NCBI RefSeq assembly: GCF_016583835.1
Contig: NZ_NRRW01000005.1
Location: 52,429 to 116,428 of the forward strand
DNA: 64,000 nucleotides
DNA from: Thiococcus pfennigii
Lineage (GTDB): Bacteria > Pseudomonadota > Gammaproteobacteria > Chromatiales > Chromatiaceae
Reading direction: 5' to 3'
Of the stretch, positions 12,109 through 21,028 are shown one piece after another. Under the pieces are notes generated by a model. That model was not told where the DNA came from. It worked only from the letters and a program-made list of their open reading frames with translations, and made no database searches. Positions within the stretch are counted from its first letter, which is position 1. The number at the start of each line of letters is the position of its first letter. A program made the translations under genes and the position numbers.

Positions 12109-12130
12109 ATACCATACATTTGTATGATAC
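12109..12130. promoter_or_regulatory. AT-rich palindrome between repeat array and murI
   Basis: CATAC and GTATG arms (12113-12117 and 12122-12126) around four bases, with partial symmetry continuing outward, in an AT-rich island within very GC-rich DNA. It looks like a protein-binding site or promoter, but the nearest gene that could use it on the minus strand is lexA, 600 bases away beyond the repeats. Function unknown. Confidence 0.3.
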
Positions 12131-12206
12131 GCGAGCGGACGATGCCCGCCCCGGCGGTCCCGCCGGGGCGGGGATGCGGGCAGCGATTCGGGATCCAGGG
12201 ACTGGC

Positions 12207-13064
12207 TCAGCCGGTGTCGCTCAGGGCGGTCTGCGCCATCGGCAGCGGCTCGATGATGACGGCCGTCGGCCAGAGCTCGGCGACGACGGCGGCGACCCGC
12301 GCCGGGTCGCCGCTGGTCCAGAAGCGTTCGCCGCCGGGTCGCCCGGCGGGTGGGCGCAGCAGGGCCTGCTCGGCGAGGCGGCGGTGGACCTGGCGGGCGA
12401 CGGCCGCCCCGGAGTCGAGCACGGTCACGGCCGGTCCGACCAGATCCTGGATCAGCGGTCGCAGGTGGGGGTAGTGGGTGCAGCCGAGCACGATGGTGTC
12501 GGCCCGTCGGGCGAGCAGCGGCCCCAGGTAGGCCGCCAGCAGGGTCCGGGTCCGGTCGCTGCGCAGCTCGCCGTGCTCGACCTGCTCGACGAGCCCGGGG
12601 CAGGGTTGGACCAGGACTTCGACCTCGCCGCCCAAGCGCCCGAGCAGCTGGACGAAGCTGTGGCTGGCCAGGGTCTGGCTGGTCGCGAGGACGCCGACGA
12701 CGCCGGTCCGGGTGTGGGCAGCGGCCGGCTTCACGGCCGGTTCCATCGCGATGATCGGCAGGGTGTGGCGGGCGCGCAGCTCGCACACGGCGGCGCCAGT
12801 CGCGGTGTTGCAGGCGACGACGATCGCCTTGGCGCCGTGGGCGATGAGGCGCTCGGTGACGAGGGTCGCCCGCGCGACGATCTCCTCGCGGCTGCGCTCG
12901 CCGTAGGGAGCATAGCGCGAGTCGGCGACGTAGAGCAGGTCCTCGTGCGGCAGCGCGCGGCGGATCTCATGCAGGACCGACAGGCCGCCGACGCCTGAGT
13001 CGAATACGCCGATGGGGTCTGTCGGGCTCGATGCGGCTTGGGGCAAGTTGGTCGCGACGGGCAA
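12207..13064 (-). CDS. murI: Glutamate racemase
   Basis: Converts L- to D-glutamate for peptidoglycan. Family motifs: IGVFDSGVGGLSVL at the N-terminus, the first catalytic cysteine in VVACNTATGA, and the second in VLGCTHYPHL. The start is uncertain. A TTG at 13064 gives 285 residues, the usual family length. An ATG at 13223 would add a 53-residue arginine-rich extension that resembles nothing and would overlap the likely promoter of the divergent transposase gene; a TTG at 13046 is also possible. No strong ribosome-binding site distinguishes them. It is transcribed away from the RAYT gene. Confidence 0.9.
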   Translation of the reverse strand: MPVATNLPQAASSPTDPIGVFDSGVGGLSVLHEIRRALPHEDLLYVADSRYAPYGERSREEIVARATLVTERLIAHGAKAIVVACNTATGAAVCELRARHTLPIIAMEPAVKPAAAHTRTGVVGVLATSQTLASHSFVQLLGRLGGEVEVLVQPCPGLVEQVEHGELRSDRTRTLLAAYLGPLLARRADTIVLGCTHYPHLRPLIQDLVGPAVTVLDSGAAVARQVHRRLAEQALLRPPAGRPGGERFWTSGDPARVAAVVAELWPTAVIIEPLPMAQTALSDTG

Positions 13065-13255
13065 GGGTTGGTCGGCGGCCCGACGCCGCCCTGTTCGGGC
13101 GGCGTCGGGCCGCGAGGCGATGGCGCGAGAGTGTAGCAGAATCGGCCCGAGCGGCGGCTTGCGGGGCGGCTCGCGACCGGTCCGGGCCAGCGGGGTGGCG
13201 ATGGGCTCGTCTATACTTCGCAATCAGACCCGAATCGACGGAACCGCCCCCTGCC

Positions 13256-13975
13256 ATGGCACGCCTACCGCGTTTCGCACTCCCCGGCTACCCCCAGCAC
13301 GTCATCCAGCGGGGCAACGACCGCCGGCGCATCCTTCTCGACGAGGACGATGCCCGCCATCTGTGGGAGCTGCTGACGGTGGCCGCCGCCAGGCACGAGT
13401 GTGCGGTGCATGCCTATGTGCTGATGCCCGATCACTATCACCTGCTGCTCACGCCGAGCGGCGAGGACGGTGTCGGCAGGATGATGCAGTATGTCGGTCG
13501 TGAGCATGCCCGCTATTTCAACCGGCGTTACGAGCGGGCGGGCACCCTCTGGGAGGGCCGCTATCGGGCCACCCTGCTCGATCCCCAGCAGTGGCTGCTC
13601 GCCTGCTGCCGCGCGATCGAGGACAACCCGGTGCGCGCCAGCCTCGTCGACGATCCGGCGGCCTACCGCTGGTCGAGCCATGCCGCCAATGCCGGCGGCG
13701 GCGACGACGGGCTGATCACGCCCCATCCGGCCTACCTGCGTCTCGGGCGCAGTCGGCGGGCGCGCCAGGCCGCTTACGCTGCCCAATGGGCCGAGCCCCT
13801 CGCCGAGGCGCAGCTCGCGCGGATCCACGACGCGACGAACAAGGCCTGGGTGCTCGGCGACGAGACCTTCTGTCAGGCGATCGAGGATCGCATCAACCGC
13901 CGCGCCAAGCCGCGGCCGCGCGGCGGCGACCGACGCTCCGCCGCCTACCGCCTCGCCACCGGGAGAGCCGAATGA
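13256..13975 (+). CDS. REP-associated tyrosine transposase (RAYT, Y1 family)
   Basis: 239-residue single-strand transposase of the IS200/IS605-like superfamily. The family start MARLPRFALPGYPQHVIQRG is present, followed by the metal-binding HxH in LMPDHYHLLL and a candidate catalytic tyrosine in the MMQYVGREHARYFNRRY segment. The stretch GTLWEGRYRATLLD is also typical. RAYTs are domesticated single-copy genes linked to the spread of REP palindromes, and this window is rich in such palindromes. A TATACT -10-like element lies at 13212-13217. The stop overlaps the start of the cupin gene by 4 bases, so the two are probably co-translated. Confidence 0.9.
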   Translation: MARLPRFALPGYPQHVIQRGNDRRRILLDEDDARHLWELLTVAAARHECAVHAYVLMPDHYHLLLTPSGEDGVGRMMQYVGREHARYFNRRYERAGTLWEGRYRATLLDPQQWLLACCRAIEDNPVRASLVDDPAAYRWSSHAANAGGGDDGLITPHPAYLRLGRSRRARQAAYAAQWAEPLAEAQLARIHDATNKAWVLGDETFCQAIEDRINRRAKPRPRGGDRRSAAYRLATGRAE

Positions 13976-14355
13976 CGACGAAACCCCCGCGCATCCACCA
14001 CCCGGACGAATCGCTGGAGTTCTTCACCGACGAGGGCTGCGCCATCCTGGAGACCTGGAACCGGCCCGAGGACGAGGCCGTCTCGATCGCTCGGGCGCGG
14101 GTGCCGGCGCGCCAGACGACGCGGCTGCATCGTCTGCACGGCATCGAGGAGCGCTATCTGATCGTCTCGGGCTGCGGTCAGGTCGAGGTCGGCGGCCATG
14201 TCCCGACCTTGGTCCAGCCCGGCGATCTGGTCTATATTCCGGCGGGTTGTCCCCAGCGCATCGCCAGCCTGGGCGACGAGGACCTGGTCTTCTACGCCAT
14301 CTGCACCCCCCGCTTCGTGCCCGAGGCCTACGAAGACGTCGACGAGCCGAGATAA
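13972..14355 (+). CDS. Cupin-domain protein
   Basis: 127-residue single-domain cupin. The beta-barrel metal motif is partly visible: RLHRLHGIEERYLIVSG supplies two histidines and a glutamate, and VQPGDLVYIPAG is the second cupin motif, although its usual histidine is replaced (CPQRI). Substrate cannot be told from sequence. The ATG overlaps the RAYT stop codon (ATGA), and a PHA-system protein follows 4 bases after the stop, so the three genes form one transcription unit. Confidence 0.8.
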   Translation: MTTKPPRIHHPDESLEFFTDEGCAILETWNRPEDEAVSIARARVPARQTTRLHRLHGIEERYLIVSGCGQVEVGGHVPTLVQPGDLVYIPAGCPQRIASLGDEDLVFYAICTPRFVPEAYEDVDEPR

Positions 14356-14359
14356 CCGC

Positions 14360-14635
14360 ATGTCCCGCATCCATTTCACTCGCCGCCACTGCCTCGGCGT
14401 CGAGGAGGCGCGAGTCCGCATCGCGCAGGTCGCCGAGCGTCTGGAGCGCGAATTCCACGTCGTCTGCCAATGGCAGGGCAATCGGCTCGCGTTCAGGCGC
14501 CCGGGGGCCTCGGGCAGCATCGACGTCGGCGAGGACGCGGTGACGCTGGACATCCGTCTCGGGCTGCCGCTCTCGCTGATGCGCCACACCATCGCCGGGC
14601 GCATCGACGATAAGCTGACCCATGTCCTGAGCTGA
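14360..14635 (+). CDS. Polyhydroxyalkanoic acid system family protein
   Basis: 91-residue protein of the small PHA-granule-region family (PHA_gran_rgn type). These proteins are often near polyhydroxyalkanoate genes, with no demonstrated biochemical activity. It opens with MSRIHFTRRHCLGVEEAR, a form I recognise from this family. No PHA synthase lies in the window, so a direct role in PHA metabolism is not supported by context. Start ATG is 4 bases after the cupin stop. Confidence 0.75.
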   Translation: MSRIHFTRRHCLGVEEARVRIAQVAERLEREFHVVCQWQGNRLAFRRPGASGSIDVGEDAVTLDIRLGLPLSLMRHTIAGRIDDKLTHVLS

Positions 14636-14662
14636 CAGGCCCCGTCGGTCGGCGCCCCGGCC

Positions 14663-16240
14663 TCAGCCTGCGGGCTTGAACAGCCGCCGGAAGGTCGCCC
14701 GGTGGCCTGCCGTGTCGAAGCGGGCGAAGGTCTCGCCGAAGGCCTCGCGCGCCCCTTGCCCGCGCTGGAGCAGGCTGCCGATCAGGGCGCCCATCGCGAG
14801 CAGCGTATCCGTGTCCGCCTCCCCGTCGGCGGCCATCCGTCGGGCCGCCTCGCGCAGGAATCGCCCCTGCACCGCCAAGTCCTGGAAGAGCCCGAGATTG
14901 TCGAGCAGGGCCTTGGTCAGCTTGATCAGGGGGGCGATCTCGTCCTTCGGGTAGAGGCGGCGGAAGAACTCCATCAGATAGCGCAGCTTCTTGGCACTCT
15001 TGCGCAACTCGTGCAGGTCCGCGGGCGGAGAGTCCGGTCCGATCGCCCGGCCTTCGTCGCGTACCCGTCGGTAGAGGCGCCAGAGGCTCGCGTCGGCCTC
15101 GGCCTTGATCGGCCGGGCGGCGTTGACCGGTGCGTCGTGGGTCGTTGCGGGCGCGGCGAGGAAGGCCCGCCAGTCGTCGATCAGCGTGTGGAACTCGGCC
15201 GATTCGAGGGCCTCGGTGAGTCGACGCTGGGCCTCGCGATGGCGGGCGATCAGGTGGTCTTCGAGCGGTGCCAGGTGAGGGCGTAGCGCCGGCGGTAGGG
15301 CCGCGAGGTAGTCGCCCAGGGCCAGGCGGTAGACGTCCAGGTCGCGGGCCTCGCCGGTTGCCTGCTGGAGCCAGGCGAAGCGGGCCTTGCCGTGCGCGAC
15401 CCGCTCCGGCGGGAAGACGCCCCGGATCTGGCCGAGCGCCGAGCGGGTGCGGCGGGTCGCGACGCGCAGATCGTGCAGGAACTCCGGGTCCAGGTGGGTC
15501 TTGGCGCCCTCGATGTTGGCCTCGATCGTGGCGAGTAGGTCGCGCAGGATCGCCTTGGCGCTCTCATCGGCGCGCGCCTCGGGGTCGAGGCGGAAGTCGA
15601 GCTTGGTCGAGTAGTCGCCGGGGCGTCGCCCAGCCGCGGCCAGGGCCTCGGTGAACGGCGACGTGCGCGCCCGCTGCAGCGCCAGGTCCTTGTGCAGGAC
15701 GGCGGCCAGCGCGTCGGCCTCGGCCGCGTGCCCCGGCAGCCCCTCCAGGCGCAGTCGAGCCGCCAGCGGACCGCTTCGCCCGCGGGTCGGCTCGCGGAAT
15801 TCGCCGACGACGACCAGCAGGCGCACGAGGGGCCGGCCGCCGTCGCCGGCGACGTAGAGGGTCTGCTCGCGGCCGAGGATCGTGATCGTCGGCAGCAGCC
15901 GACGGACCCCGAGGGCGGGGGCGAGGCGTTCGGCCACCGGTCCGGCCGGCAGGTCGGCGGCCAGGCCCGGCGCGCCCTGCCACGGCGGACCGAGCCCCTG
16001 GGCGAGCGGCGGCCCCTCCCCGTCGAGGTCCTGCCACAGGAGGCGCGCACCCTCGGTGTCGAGGCACAGCGCGAGGGTCGCGCCAGCCCGGTAGAGGCGC
16101 CAATCGAAGCTGTCGAAGAAGCGCTGTTCGCGGCTCAGCCACGGACCCTCGGCGAGCGGCTGATGGCGGTGCAGGTCGGCGAGGACGCCTGCCAGGTCGG
16201 CGCCGTTCGGAACCAGGTAGTCTCTAATCGCGTCGGACAT
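14663..16240 (-). CDS. CYTH-like/CHAD-domain protein
   Basis: 525 residues. The N-terminal ~200 residues look like a CYTH (triphosphate tunnel) domain in degenerate form, with LSREQRFFDSFDWRLYRAG in place of the usual tyrosine/phosphate loop. The C-terminal half (about residue 220 on) is a CHAD domain, with conserved helical histidines in EFLHDLRVATRRTRSALG and LHELRKSAKKLRYLMEFF. CHAD proteins bind polyphosphate granules through these basic helices. The ATG at 16240 is the first in frame. It converges on the PHA-system gene and diverges from tal; a role in polyphosphate storage or binding is inferred. Confidence 0.85.
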   Translation of the reverse strand: MSDAIRDYLVPNGADLAGVLADLHRHQPLAEGPWLSREQRFFDSFDWRLYRAGATLALCLDTEGARLLWQDLDGEGPPLAQGLGPPWQGAPGLAADLPAGPVAERLAPALGVRRLLPTITILGREQTLYVAGDGGRPLVRLLVVVGEFREPTRGRSGPLAARLRLEGLPGHAAEADALAAVLHKDLALQRARTSPFTEALAAAGRRPGDYSTKLDFRLDPEARADESAKAILRDLLATIEANIEGAKTHLDPEFLHDLRVATRRTRSALGQIRGVFPPERVAHGKARFAWLQQATGEARDLDVYRLALGDYLAALPPALRPHLAPLEDHLIARHREAQRRLTEALESAEFHTLIDDWRAFLAAPATTHDAPVNAARPIKAEADASLWRLYRRVRDEGRAIGPDSPPADLHELRKSAKKLRYLMEFFRRLYPKDEIAPLIKLTKALLDNLGLFQDLAVQGRFLREAARRMAADGEADTDTLLAMGALIGSLLQRGQGAREAFGETFARFDTAGHRATFRRLFKPAG

Positions 16241-16664
16241 AAGGGTAGGGGCTGTCAGGCCCGCGTGGGGTGATCCGATGTCGGCCGTCAGGGTGCGCGT
16301 TCTCTAAGTGACTGCTGAATGATGGCCTTTTCGTGCAGAAAGGCCGAAAGCCCTGGTGCGGTGGCGCCGACCGCACTGCGATCCCGTCCGCTGTCGTCCA
16401 GTCCCGGCGGTCGTGGTCGCCGCGCGCAAGGCTGCCTGACATCCCTTTCGGTTTCATGACACGGCGATGAGGTTTCGATGACGGTCGCCCGCGTTCACGA
16501 CGGGCGCCGCAGGGTTCAGCGGGGCGCGCGGCGTGACTGTCCAGGATCGTCATGTCGCCCTGCTATCGTCTGGCCCTGATTATGGCCCTTCGCTCGGTGC
16601 GGTGCACAACCCGCGCCCCCATCGTTGCGATTCTCGATCCGTGCTATCGAAGAGGTGTCCAGCC
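16241..16664. other. Divergent intergenic region with two small hairpins
   Basis: Between the CHAD gene and tal. Two inverted repeats are visible: GGCCTTT/AAAGGCC (16324-16330 and 16339-16345) and GTGCGGT/ACCGCAC (16356-16362 and 16370-16376). No convincing coding frame is seen. It must contain the promoters of both flanking genes, but I cannot place them. Confidence 0.6.
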
Positions 16665-17630
16665 ATGTCGCGACTCGATCAGCTCAAGACCATGACGACG
16701 GTGGTCGCCGATACCGGCGACTTCGCGGCGATCGCCGAGTACCGTCCGCAGGATGCGACGACCAACCCCTCGCTGCTCTACAAGGCGGCGCAGATGCCGC
16801 AGTACGGCGAACTGGTCGAGGAGGCCGTGCTCTATGGCCAGCGCCGCGCTGGGGACGCCCGCGAGCAGACGCTGCTGACGATGGACAAGCTGGCCGTGAA
16901 CTTCGGCGTCGAGATCCTGAAGATCGTGCCCGGGCGGGTCTCGACCGAGATCGATGCCCGCCTGTCGTTCGACACCGAGGGGACGATCCGCCGCGCCGCG
17001 AACCTGATGGCGCTCTATTCCGAGGCCGGGATCGGGCCGGAGCGGGTGCTATTCAAGGTTGCCTCGACCTGGGAGGGCATCCGCGCCGCCGAGCGCCTGG
17101 AGCGGGAGGGGTTGCACTGCAACCTGACGCTCCTGTTCAGCTTCCCGCAGGCCGTCGCCTGCGCCGATGCCGGCGTGACCCTGATCTCGCCCTTCGTCGG
17201 GCGGATCCTCGACTGGTACAAGGATGCCGAGCAGGTCGCCGGCTATCCGGCCGACGAGGACCCGGGCGTTCGCTCGGTGACCCGCATCTTCAACTACTAC
17301 AAGCGTTTCGGCTACTCGACCCTGGTCATGGGGGCGAGCTTCCGCAACAGCGAGGAGATCCTGGAGTTGGCCGGCTGCGATTACCTGACGATCGCCCCGA
17401 CCCTGCTCGCCGAGCTCGCCGCGAGCGATGAGGAGGTGCCGCGCAAGCTCGACCCCCAGCGGGCCAAGACGATGGCCATCGAGCGCGTCGCCTTCGACGA
17501 GAAGGCCTTCCGCTGGGGCCTCAACGAGGACGCGATGGCCACCGAGAAGCTCGCCGACGGCATCCGCCAATTCGCCGCCGATACCCTCAAGCTCGAGCGT
17601 TTCGCCCGCGAGGTCCGCCAGGCCCTTTGA
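16665..17630 (+). CDS. tal: Transaldolase
   Basis: 321-residue class I transaldolase of the non-oxidative pentose phosphate pathway. It moves a dihydroxyacetone unit between sedoheptulose-7-phosphate and glyceraldehyde-3-phosphate. The N-terminal active-site segment DATTNPSLL and the Schiff-base lysine in [13 protein letters not shown] are both intact, and length matches the enterobacterial TalB type. The ATG at 16665 gives the expected N-terminus (MSRLDQLK). It stands alone, with a pseudogene downstream. Confidence 0.96.
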   Translation: MSRLDQLKTMTTVVADTGDFAAIAEYRPQDATTNPSLLYKAAQMPQYGELVEEAVLYGQRRAGDAREQTLLTMDKLAVNFGVEILKIVPGRVSTEIDARLSFDTEGTIRRAANLMALYSEAGIGPERVLFKVASTWEGIRAAERLEREGLHCNLTLLFSFPQAVACADAGVTLISPFVGRILDWYKDAEQVAGYPADEDPGVRSVTRIFNYYKRFGYSTLVMGASFRNSEEILELAGCDYLTIAPTLLAELAASDEEVPRKLDPQRAKTMAIERVAFDEKAFRWGLNEDAMATEKLADGIRQFAADTLKLERFAREVRQAL

Positions 17631-17804
17631 CGGACCCCAGCCCCGGTGCGTCCAGGTACCTGAGGGTTCCTGCGCGAACCAGGGGCTGAAACCGGGATAC
17701 GCGAAGCATGCGAAAGACACGGATTGACGGGCCGTCGCTGCTCGATCTTCGGGCGGTGACCGATATCGACCAGCAAGCCCGTCGGCTGCCCGAAGACCTT
17801 CGCC

Positions 17805-18657
17805 ATGTCCCCGGATCTCCTGCAATGGCACCGCCTCTTCGGCATCGCACTCGCCGACCGCTTCACCGGCACGCCCTGGCGCGTCGAGCTGGAAAAGGAA
17901 CTGGCCCTGAAGAGCCAGCGGCTGGATGCCGTCATCATCGCGCGGCGCGATCCCCCGCCACCGGACGCCACGGCCCTCGACCTGCCCGATGGCCTCGAAG
18001 GCTTGCGCGCCCACGATGTGCACCTACAAATCCCACCACGAGCCGCTCGACGCCTGGGCACTCGATGAGTTGATCGGTCACTACGTCAACGACCGCAAGC
18101 TGCTAGCTGCCCCCGCCCGCGAACGGCTGCTGCCGGAGCCGGCCTTTCAGCTCTACGCCGTGGCGACCCGCACCCCGCGCAAGCTCGTCGGCGCGCTGCC
18201 ACCTGGCGCCGTGCAACCGACGGCTTGGCCGGGGGGCTATGATCTCCAGTGGGGGGCGCGCACGATCCGCCTCATCGTCCTCGGCGAGGTCGCCGAGCAT
18301 CCGCGCAATGCCCCTTGGGAACTATTCAGCCTGCAACTCGACCGCCTGCGCCACGGCCTGACCCATTACCAGGCCCGCAGCGCGCCGGCCGGCGAACTGC
18401 TCTACCGCCTCTACCTGGCCTATCGCCTGGAGCTGCCGAACATGAGCGACACGATCGAAGAGTTCATCCGCGAGACCCACCGCGAGGTCATCACCCACCT
18501 CACCCCGGAAGAGCGGCGCGCCATCCTCGAGCAGACGCCCCCCGAGGAACGCCTGCGCGGTCTGCCACCCGAGGATCGCCTGCGTGGTCTGAAGCTCGAT
18601 GAGCTCGACGCGAACGAACGTGCGACGCTCGAGGCGCTGCTGAAGAAGCTCAACTGA
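17805..18657 (+). pseudogene. Frameshifted Rpn-like (PD-(D/E)XK transposase-related) gene
   Basis: Two overlapping frames join to give one recognisable protein. The first (from ATG 17805) reads MSPDLLQWHRLFGIALADRF and ends in-family at GLRAHDVH. The frame then shifts by one base near 18018-18024, and the second frame continues TYKSHHEPLDAWALDELIGHYV. The C-terminus carries a short tandem motif PPEERLRGLPPEDRLRGL, a variable repeat I recognise from multicopy 'Rpn family / putative transposase' proteins. Upstream of the second frame its only start codons lie in sequence out of family phase. Unless the shift is a sequencing error or a programmed event the gene is broken. It runs into an hsdR fragment on the other strand. 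Confidence 0.75.
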
Positions 18658-18678
18658 GAACCGGGGGTGCAGGCAGCC

Positions 18679-18888
18679 GCGTAGCCCGAGGTTGGGTCTG
18701 TAGTAGAGGATGTAGCCGGCCCGCTTGGCCTGTCCGCGCGTGACCAGCTTGCCGCGGACGACGATCCGGCCCTTGGTGAAGCCCACCTCCTCGCGGATTT
18801 GCGACATCTCGTCCCAGCCGGCATCGCGCAGTGCCGGCGTGATGAACTTGGTGCCGATGTCACGCTCCGAGAGGCTGCGCTTGTCCAT
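18679..18888 (-). pseudogene. N-terminal fragment of type I restriction subunit HsdR
   Basis: About 68-70 residues match the start of HsdR: MDKRSLSERDIGTKFITPAL, then WDEMSQIREEVGFTKGRI and AKRAGYILYYRPN. The similarity stops abruptly near 18679 and the frame continues as antisense of the Rpn-like pseudogene. Everything that makes HsdR a nuclease and translocase is missing, and no hsdM or hsdS is present. This is a remnant of a lost restriction-modification locus, truncated at the junction with the neighbouring element. Confidence 0.8.
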
Positions 18889-19282
18889 GCGGGTCAGGCG
18901 CCTCGCCCGTGCGCTTGGTCCCTCCGGGCGTGCGGCTGCGCCTGGAGGCCGCCACGGCAGTGCTCGCCGAGGCCGCAGCCCGAGACGAACCCGTCGTCGT
19001 TGCCGATGCCAAGAAGCGTCGCCTCGGTCTCCGGGGCGTGGCCCGGCGAGCGGCCATCGTCATCGGCCTTGCGAACTCGAATCCTGCCCATCTTGTGCAC
19101 TCCATGTCCGCCGCAGTGCCCGGAATGCTACAACAAAGCCGGGTTGGACGGCGGCGTCGGTCGCGGCGCCTCGGCGGCCTCGGTGCCGGGACCGCCGGCC
19201 TCCCGCATGGCCTCCGGGTTCTCGGCGCCTCGGGAGACATCGGGCGCGTCCCATACCCGCGTTCGGTTCGAACAGGCCAGGA
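18889..19282. other. Gap with no convincing gene
   Basis: Several open frames exist on both strands, but none shows a recognisable start, ribosome-binding site or family motif. It lies upstream of the hsdR fragment and may be further debris of the same locus. Confidence 0.5.
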
Positions 19283-20104
19283 TCAACCGGGCTCAGCGCC
19301 GCGCGCCCCGCGCACGTCGAGGCGATCGCGCAGCGCATCGCCGAGCAGGTTGATCGCCAACACGACGAGCAGGATCGCGAGCCCCGGGCCCAGCACCAGG
19401 TGCGGGGCGACCAGCATGTAGCCGACGCCGTCGCGGATCATGCTGCCCCAGGAGGCGGCCGGCGGTTGCACGCCGAGGCCGAGGAACGACAGGCCCGCCT
19501 CGGCGATCACGGCCCCGGCGACGCCGAAGGTCGCCTCGACGATCAGCGGCGCGAGGGCCAGCGGCAGCAGGTGGCGGGCCAGGATCCGGACGGGGCCGGC
19601 GCCCAGGGCGCGGGCGGCGAGGACGTGATCGCGCTGCTTGAGCGATAGGATCTGGGCGCGCGCGAGCCGCGCATAGCCGACCCAGCCGACCACCGACAGC
19701 GCGATGACGACGTTGCCGAGCCCAGGGCCGAGGATCCCGGCCAGTGCGATCGCGAGCAGGATGCCGGGGAAGGCGAGGAAGACGTCGATCACGCGCACCA
19801 GGACCAGGTCGACCCAGCCGCCGACATAGCCGGCGACGGCCCCGATCAGGGTGCCGACGAGCGCCGAGACGGCGACCACGCCGAAGCCGACGAGGAGGGC
19901 GGTGCGGGCGCCGACCAGGAGCCGGTCGAGGACCGGCCGCCCGAGGTCGTCGCAGCCGAGCCAGGCCGCGGGGGATGGCGGGGCCAGGATCCGCGGCAGG
20001 TCGATCCGATCGGGCGCGAGCGGCAGCCAGGGGGCCGCCAGCGCGGCCAGCGCCCAGAGGCCGACGACGAGCGCCGGCAGCAGCACCGACCAGCGCGGGG
20101 TCAC
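19283..20104 (-). CDS. Peptide/nickel-type ABC transporter permease (DppC-like)
   Basis: 273-residue inner-membrane permease of the Dpp/Opp/Nik family. A single N-terminal membrane segment and a periplasmic stretch with GCDDLGRPVLDRLLVGART are followed by five membrane segments. The cytoplasmic EAA loop, which contacts the ATPase, lies around DHVLAARALGAGPVRILARHL. It begins 3 bases after the stop of the DppB-like gene. No solute-binding protein or ATPase gene is adjacent, so the transporter must draw those from elsewhere or be incomplete. Confidence 0.88.
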   Translation of the reverse strand: MTPRWSVLLPALVVGLWALAALAAPWLPLAPDRIDLPRILAPPSPAAWLGCDDLGRPVLDRLLVGARTALLVGFGVVAVSALVGTLIGAVAGYVGGWVDLVLVRVIDVFLAFPGILLAIALAGILGPGLGNVVIALSVVGWVGYARLARAQILSLKQRDHVLAARALGAGPVRILARHLLPLALAPLIVEATFGVAGAVIAEAGLSFLGLGVQPPAASWGSMIRDGVGYMLVAPHLVLGPGLAILLVVLAINLLGDALRDRLDVRGARGAEPG

Positions 20105-20107
20105 CGG

Positions 20108-21028
20108 TCAGCCCAGGCGGATGCGCGGATCGACCCAGGTATAGACCAGGTCGGTCAGCGCGTTGACGGACAGGTAGGCGAGGCTGATCAGCAGCACGCA
20201 GGCCTGCACGACCGGGTAGTCGCGGGCGTGGATCGCATCGATCAGCAGGCTGCCGACCCCGGGCCAGGCGAAGACCGTCTCGGTGATCACCGCGCCGCCG
20301 AGGAGCCCACCCAGTTGCAGGCCGATCAGCGTCAGGACCGGCAGCCAGGCGTTACGCAAGGCATGGCGCCACAGGACCGTGATCGGCCCCAGGCCCTTGG
20401 CCCGGGCGGTGCGGATGTAGTCCTCGCCGAGGACCTCGAGGACGCTCGCGCGCACCATCCGCGTCAGCACGGCGGCGAGCCCGGTGCCGAGCGTCACGGC
20501 CGGCAGGATCAGGCTCGCGAGGCCGTCGCGGCCGCTGACCGGGGTCCAGTCGAGCCACAGCGAGAAGACCAGGATCAGCAGCGGGCCGAGCCAGAAGTTC
20601 GGGATCGCGATGCCGAGGAGCGCCAGGCCGGTCGCGCCGCCATCGAGCGGGCCGCCGTGGCGGGCCGCGGCCAGCACGCCGAGCGGGATCGCGATGACGA
20701 GCGCCAGCGCGAGCGCCGCGATCGCCAACTCCAGCGTCGCCGGCAGGCGCTCGGCGAGGAGCTCGGCGACCGGACGGCGTTCCTGGAACGAGACCCCCAG
20801 ATCGAACCGCGCGAGGCGCGCCAGATAATCGACGTACTGCTCGCCGAGCGGCCGGTCGAGGCCGAGCGCCGCGCGCAGCGCCACGCGGTCGGCGGGCCGC
20901 GCGCCCTCGCCGAGCATCGCCTCGACCGGGTCGCCCGGCACCAGATGGATCAGCAGGAAGACCAGCGTGCAGACCCCGAGCACGACGACCGCTGCCGAGG
21001 CGAGGCGGGCGGCAACGGCCTCAAGCAT
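20108..21028 (-). CDS. Peptide/nickel-type ABC transporter permease (DppB-like)
   Basis: 306-residue partner permease. Family features: N-terminal FLLIHLVPGDPVEAMLGE, the segment FDLGVSFQERRPV, the EAA-type loop EDYIRTARAKGLGPITVLWR, and the C-terminal VYTWVDPRIRLG. The ATG at 21028 is chosen from the family N-terminus; a longer frame runs into the preceding gene. Its start overlaps the end of the L,D-transpeptidase gene by 8 bases, so the three genes are one operon. Murein peptides are a possible substrate, suggested only by that neighbour. Confidence 0.88.
   Translation of the reverse strand: MLEAVAARLASAAVVVLGVCTLVFLLIHLVPGDPVEAMLGEGARPADRVALRAALGLDRPLGEQYVDYLARLARFDLGVSFQERRPVAELLAERLPATLELAIAALALALVIAIPLGVLAAARHGGPLDGGATGLALLGIAIPNFWLGPLLILVFSLWLDWTPVSGRDGLASLILPAVTLGTGLAAVLTRMVRASVLEVLGEDYIRTARAKGLGPITVLWRHALRNAWLPVLTLIGLQLGGLLGGAVITETVFAWPGVGSLLIDAIHARDYPVVQACVLLISLAYLSVNALTDLVYTWVDPRIRLG

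Noticed and set aside
11788..12786. 332-residue minus-strand frame spanning the repeat array and murI
   Set aside because: It is out of phase with murI and made of repeat translation.
18860..19421. Frames upstream of the hsdR stump on both strands
   Set aside because: None has a recognisable motif, initiation site or codon pattern; possible debris only.
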